Origin: CAYRFQ01 sp964423615
Lineage (GTDB): Bacteria; Planctomycetota; Planctomycetia; Gemmatales; Gemmataceae
DNA length: 64,000 bases
NCBI GenBank assembly: GCA_964423615.1
Contig: CAYRFQ010000009.1
Location: 107,702 to 171,701, forward strand
Direction: 5' to 3'
A model generated the notes under the pieces. It saw only the letters and a program-made list of their open reading frames with translations. It did no database searches and was not told where the DNA came from. Made by a program: the position numbers and the translations under genes. Positions within the stretch are counted from its first letter, which is position 1. Each line of letters starts with the position of its first letter. Below, piece after piece: positions 62,776-64,000 of the stretch.

Positions 62776-63729
62776 CTAATCCAGTATCACTGTTTGTTCG
62801 TCGTTATTGTCTGGTCGTCCTTCGATATAGAACCAGTTATGAATCGGCTTCAAGATTTCTTGCACTTCGGCGAGCAATTCTTGATCGAGTGGCTCTTCGG
62901 ACCAATCGACCCACTGCGATACACGTTGAGGATTCGCCGAGCCAGTTATGCAGGTCGCAAAGTCAGGGTGGGCGATAGAGAACTGCAGAGCGAGCTTGGC
63001 GATGTCGCTTCCCTTGCTCGTACAATGGTCAGCGGCTCGGCGGGCTATATCTCGTACTTTTTCGGGAGCCTTGTGCCAGGGAGGAAGCGGCGCGGTCGTC
63101 AAGAGACGCGCCGAGAACGGTGCCGCGTTCATGATCCCCACACCCTTCTCCTGACAAAGCGGGACAAGTTCCAACGCCATGTCGTTTTGGAGCGTGTAGT
63201 GGTTATACGTCAGGATAACATCGATCTCCGCGTTCGCCATCACATACTGGAACAGCTTCATCGGATACCCGCTCACTCCGATGCACCGCACTTTGCCCTT
63301 TTCTTTTTCCTTGCGTAAGGCGGGCAGGGTCTCCTGCACCACGTACTCCATGTCGACGTATTCGATATCGTGACAAAGCATGATGTCGATGTAATCTACC
63401 TTCATCCGTTCGAGCGAAATATCAACGCTTTCAAGAACCCTGCGTGGGTTAAAGTCAAAATGTTGCGGTGCGTAACGCCCCAATTTAGTCCCTAGGTAAA
63501 ATTGATCGCGTGGGATGTCGGGCAAGATCTTTCCTAGAAGGACCTCGCTCATTCCGCGACCATAGTAGGGCGATGTATCGATGAAATTCATACCGCGATC
63601 GAGCGCAACGCGAACGCTCTGGAGAGCCTCACCAAGGTCAACCGAACGGAATTCTTGCCCCAACGACGAAGCTCCGAAGCTCAATATCGTCAGGTCCATA
63701 CCTGTGTTTCCGAGACGTCGTTTTTCCAC
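62776..63729 (-). CDS. Aldo/keto reductase of the L-galactose/L-fucose dehydrogenase type
   Basis: A 317-aa TIM-barrel NAD(P) oxidoreductase. LGNTGMDLTILSFGASSLGQ, FIDTSPYYGRGMSEVLLGKI, LERMKVDYIDIMLCHDIEYV, TLPALRKEKEKGKVRCIGVS and GVGIMNAAPFSARLLTTAPL closely match plant L-galactose dehydrogenase and bacterial D-threo-aldose/L-fucose dehydrogenases. The catalytic Tyr lies in SPYYGRG and the His in CHDIEY. GTG 63729 fits the family N-terminus (EKRRLGNTG) and has GGAG just upstream; an ATG at 63774 gives an extra leader of 15 residues. It opens a minus-strand operon with the MDR and UxaB genes. Substrate: L-galactose, L-fucose or D-arabinose. Confidence 0.85.
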   Translation of the reverse strand: MEKRRLGNTGMDLTILSFGASSLGQEFRSVDLGEALQSVRVALDRGMNFIDTSPYYGRGMSEVLLGKILPDIPRDQFYLGTKLGRYAPQHFDFNPRRVLESVDISLERMKVDYIDIMLCHDIEYVDMEYVVQETLPALRKEKEKGKVRCIGVSGYPMKLFQYVMANAEIDVILTYNHYTLQNDMALELVPLCQEKGVGIMNAAPFSARLLTTAPLPPWHKAPEKVRDIARRAADHCTSKGSDIAKLALQFSIAHPDFATCITGSANPQRVSQWVDWSEEPLDQELLAEVQEILKPIHNWFYIEGRPDNNDEQTVILD

Positions 63730-63961
63730 ACCGCTCTCCGCGTTAAATCCATAATCTGACACCGCAAAGATCATTCTTTGGTTAGAGTATGAGCCAGTGA
63801 CCTGGGCTTCAATCTATTGTTTTCAAGAGGCATTCGGAACCCGGAGCGTTTTCATTAGCATTGGGCAAACGAAAGCGGTTCAGGTTTGCAGTGAGTACTG
63901 CGCTTTCGTTATCAAAGTCACTCTCCTCGTTTGCGGAGAGAAGGTCGTAAAGGAACCCACC

Positions 63962-64000
63962 ATGTCCGATTTCGAATCTCTGCTCAGCGCCATTCCAAAC
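63962..64000 (+). CDS. Start of an unidentified gene, truncated by the window edge
   Basis: ATG 63962 starts MSDFESLLSAIPN and runs off the window. AAAGGA lies about 9 nt upstream, a good ribosome site, so a gene probably starts here. It is divergent from the aldo/keto reductase gene, with about 230 bp between the starts. Thirteen residues are too few to identify it. Confidence 0.55.
   Translation, partial: MSDFESLLSAIPN

Overview
The window looks like chromosomal DNA of a planctomycete (Planctomycetota). The evidence is the gene families it carries: a PVC-type CxxCH-tailed dehydrogenase, a multi-CxxCH cytochrome with a PA14 domain, a DUF1080 protein, tandem neutral-ceramidase-like proteins, a nine-repeat FG-GAP protein, and a Ser/Thr kinase paired with a PEGA/VWA membrane protein. 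Base composition looks moderate (a little over 50% G+C by eye). I cannot place it below phylum. I recognised no rRNA, tRNA or CRISPR array.

Layout. 1-6744: end of fabH, then bioB-bioF (overlapping), then an RNA-repair pair of archease and RtcB ligase, the latter interrupted by a 505-residue intein. 7154-14036: membrane and exported proteins (polytopic protein, prenyltransferase-fold protein, DUF1152 protein, lipoprotein hydrolase, DUF1080 protein). 14423-21074: an ArsM-like methyltransferase, a ClC channel with CBS domains, MsrP, and a CE1-type esterase. 21751-26431: FG-GAP protein, GT39-like membrane protein and a small unknown exported protein. 26576-28161: remains of an insertion sequence. 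28204-34602 (minus): PEGA/VWA protein, Ser/Thr kinase, ABC-F ATPase. 35350-42187 (minus): 2OG-Fe(II) oxygenase, two ceramidase-like proteins, PVC dehydrogenase. 42438-46726 (plus): cytochrome plus beta-propeller operon. 47038-48099: ilvC.

48333-53763 is the most interesting part. It is a compact cluster of two WXG100-like helical hairpins (both with a W-x-D-x5-F signature), a coiled-coil protein between them, and a large FtsK/EssC-like ATPase with two membrane helices, long coiled coils and only one canonical P-loop. None of the other known type VII secretion components is present. A signal-less metzincin metallopeptidase with a small partner gene follows about 1 kb downstream and could be cargo. 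56894-60344 carries a small winged-helix-like protein, a YfbK-type VWA lipoprotein and a gluzincin-like peptidase. 60357-63729 (minus) is a sugar-acid operon whose three enzymes (L-galactose-dehydrogenase-like AKR, MDR dehydrogenase, tagaturonate reductase) make a plausible oxidation-reduction route to altronate.

Two intergenic regions, 15711-16015 (plus) and 34850-35165 (minus), hold inverted copies of one dispersed repeat about 300 bp long. Each has a well-conserved core and an array of T-rich 11-bp units in phase with the DNA helix. Other non-coding structures are an 11-bp dyad ahead of the arsM-like gene, a two-segment hairpin after it, and a 14-bp tandem repeat near 59.1 kb.
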